Assembly: GCA_044350895.1 (NCBI GenBank)
Contig: JBILGT010000022.1
Coordinates: 1-22,305 of the forward strand
DNA from: OMIS01 sp044350895
Lineage (GTDB): Bacteria > Patescibacteriota > Microgenomatia > UBA1400 > PJMF01
Length of the DNA stretch: 22,305 nt
Reading direction: 5' to 3'
Shown: in pieces, positions 21,795 to 22,305 of the stretch
Position numbering within the stretch: the stretch's first letter is position 1
Layout: each line of letters starts with the position of its first letter
The notes under the pieces: model-generated
Told to the model about the DNA's origin: nothing
Seen by the model: only the letters and a program-made list of their open reading frames with translations
Database searches by the model: none
Translations under genes and position numbers: made by a program

Positions 21795-21817
21795 TCCTAC
21801 ATTCAGATAATTCTGTG

Positions 21818-21846
21818 TTGACGTACCAGGCATTTTTACGTATGGT
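21818..21846 (+). promoter_or_regulatory. Promoter of the 46-residue membrane peptide gene
   Basis: TTGACG (21818-21823), a 17-base spacer and TATGGT (21841-21846), 8 bases before the ATG at 21855. It supports the small ORF being real and leaderless. Confidence 0.5.
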
Positions 21847-21854
21847 AGAGATAT

Positions 21855-21995
21855 ATGCAAAAAGCACCATTTTTAGTTGTATTTACCTTAGCCATTGTCA
21901 TTGCTGCATTGTTTGTCACATTGCTGGGACAAGACCTTATGGCTGCTCGATCTACTGATAACCGCACCTACGCTACTGAATCACCACGTAAATAA
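21855..21995 (+). CDS. 46-residue single-pass membrane peptide, unknown function
   Basis: A short ORF of 46 codons ending at TAA 21993-21995. Residues 4-25 form one strong hydrophobic helix (PFLVVFTLAIVIAALFVTLL), followed by a polar tail of about 20 residues ending in SPRK. It could be a small membrane protein or a signal-anchored peptide. A promoter with TTGACG-N17-TATGGT lies directly upstream, with the -10 placed like those of several other genes in this window. It sits between the divergent methyltransferase and tRNA-Asn. No family was recognised. Confidence 0.5.
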   Translation: MQKAPFLVVFTLAIVIAALFVTLLGQDLMAARSTDNRTYATESPRK

Positions 21996-22038
21996 GAGGT
22001 AAATTTCTGTTTTTCTGGTAATTACTCAGGTACGGAGC

Positions 22039-22066
22039 TTTACCTTGAGCTTTGCTATGATAAAAT
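22039..22066 (+). promoter_or_regulatory. Possible tRNA-Asn promoter
   Basis: TTTACC (22039-22044), a 16-base spacer and TAAAAT (22061-22066), about 36 bases before the tRNA. An alternative -10 is TATGAT at 22056-22061. Confidence 0.35.
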
Positions 22067-22101
22067 AGTCAGGTGTTATTAGTAACATAACAACACGCCA
22101 T

Positions 22102-22173
22102 TCCTCGATAGCTCAATGGCAGAGCATCTCGCTGTTAACGAGAGGGTTCTAGGTTCGAGTCCTAGTCGGGGAG
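22102..22173 (+). tRNA. tRNA-Asn (anticodon GTT)
   Basis: A full cloverleaf of 72 bases including the discriminator. The acceptor stem TCCTCGA/TCGGGGA has 7 pairs, one a G-U. The D arm is GCTC/GAGC, the anticodon arm TCTCG-CTGTTAA-CGAGA gives anticodon GTT, and the T arm is CTAGG-TTCGAGT-CCTAG. The discriminator base is G. The 3' CCA is not encoded (CCC follows), so it must be added by the CCA-adding enzyme. Confidence 0.95.
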
Positions 22174-22181
22174 CCCAGAGA

Positions 22182-22199
22182 GACCGTTCCAAAACGGTC
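22182..22199 (+). terminator. Hairpin after tRNA-Asn, possible terminator or processing signal
   Basis: GACCGTT (22182-22188), loop CCAA, AACGGTC (22193-22199): a perfect 7-bp stem 9 bases after the tRNA. No T-run follows, so it is a weak intrinsic terminator at best. The rest of the window to 22305 shows no gene; a TTGACA at 22243 has no matching -10. Confidence 0.35.
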
Positions 22200-22305
22200 A
22201 CCTTGGTTTCAAAAAAAGGTTGGTAGATCAATCCGTGGTTTTTTGACAATTTCGAGAGAAGTTTTTCCGTTTAATTTTTTAAATTTTCCTGAACAATCAG
22301 TGAAT

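Noticed and set aside
22200..22305. A promoter or gene start at the right edge (TTGACA at 22243)
   Set aside because: No -10 at an acceptable distance and no open frame with a start before the window ends.

Overview
The window looks like a compact, AT-rich bacterial chromosome segment, most likely from a Candidate Phyla Radiation (Patescibacteria) organism. This placement is an inference. It rests on very tight gene packing, several convergent pairs whose stop codons touch or overlap, short essential proteins (a 363-residue RpoD, a zinc-free L36), many small orphan membrane and zinc-ribbon proteins, and frequent starts without a Shine-Dalgarno sequence. TGA is used as an ordinary stop codon (fur, gdhA, tspO, spermidine synthase-like gene), which argues against the recoded Gracilibacteria/Absconditabacteria lineages.

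Positions 1-2300 form an accessory, scarred region. It holds the 3' end of an IS transposase, a small one-helix membrane protein, a 66-bp repeat carrying a strong promoter and present twice (541-606 and 2062-2127), and two decayed gene pieces. Between the repeat copies lies a neat regulatory module. A zf-TFIIB-type zinc protein and a Fur-family repressor are divergently transcribed, and each promoter carries a 17-bp palindromic operator that exactly fills its -35/-10 spacer.

Positions 2281-10915 hold an NRAMP-like transporter with an altered metal-site motif, a membrane-anchored spermidine synthase-like protein, a YcxB-like protein, a single receiver-domain protein, a triple zinc-ribbon protein, an unknown multi-pass membrane protein, greA, a CPA2 cation/proton antiporter with an RCK domain, a small frameshifted membrane gene and msrB.

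Positions 10916-19193 are the core-gene part: rpmJ, a GT-C-like membrane protein, a MazG-like pyrophosphohydrolase, dnaG, a csoR/cstR-like regulator, trxA, trxB, gdhA and rpoD. The regulator heads a likely operon with thioredoxin and thioredoxin reductase. Its promoter carries an ATACCC/GGGTAT palindrome, and the protein has the two conserved cysteines but not the copper-binding histidine. This suggests thiol or persulfide control of the thioredoxin system.

Positions 19194-22305 hold an orphan gene, a TspO homologue, a DUF6498-like membrane protein, a SAM methyltransferase, an unlisted 46-residue membrane peptide and tRNA-Asn(GTT).

A recurring pattern is a -10 hexamer placed 6-8 bases before the start codon, which predicts leaderless mRNAs for many first genes of transcription units. 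I used it to shorten several starts: fur, the NRAMP-like gene, the YcxB-like gene, the membrane protein at 6899-7825 and mazG. No CRISPR array, complete mobile element, rRNA or origin was seen.
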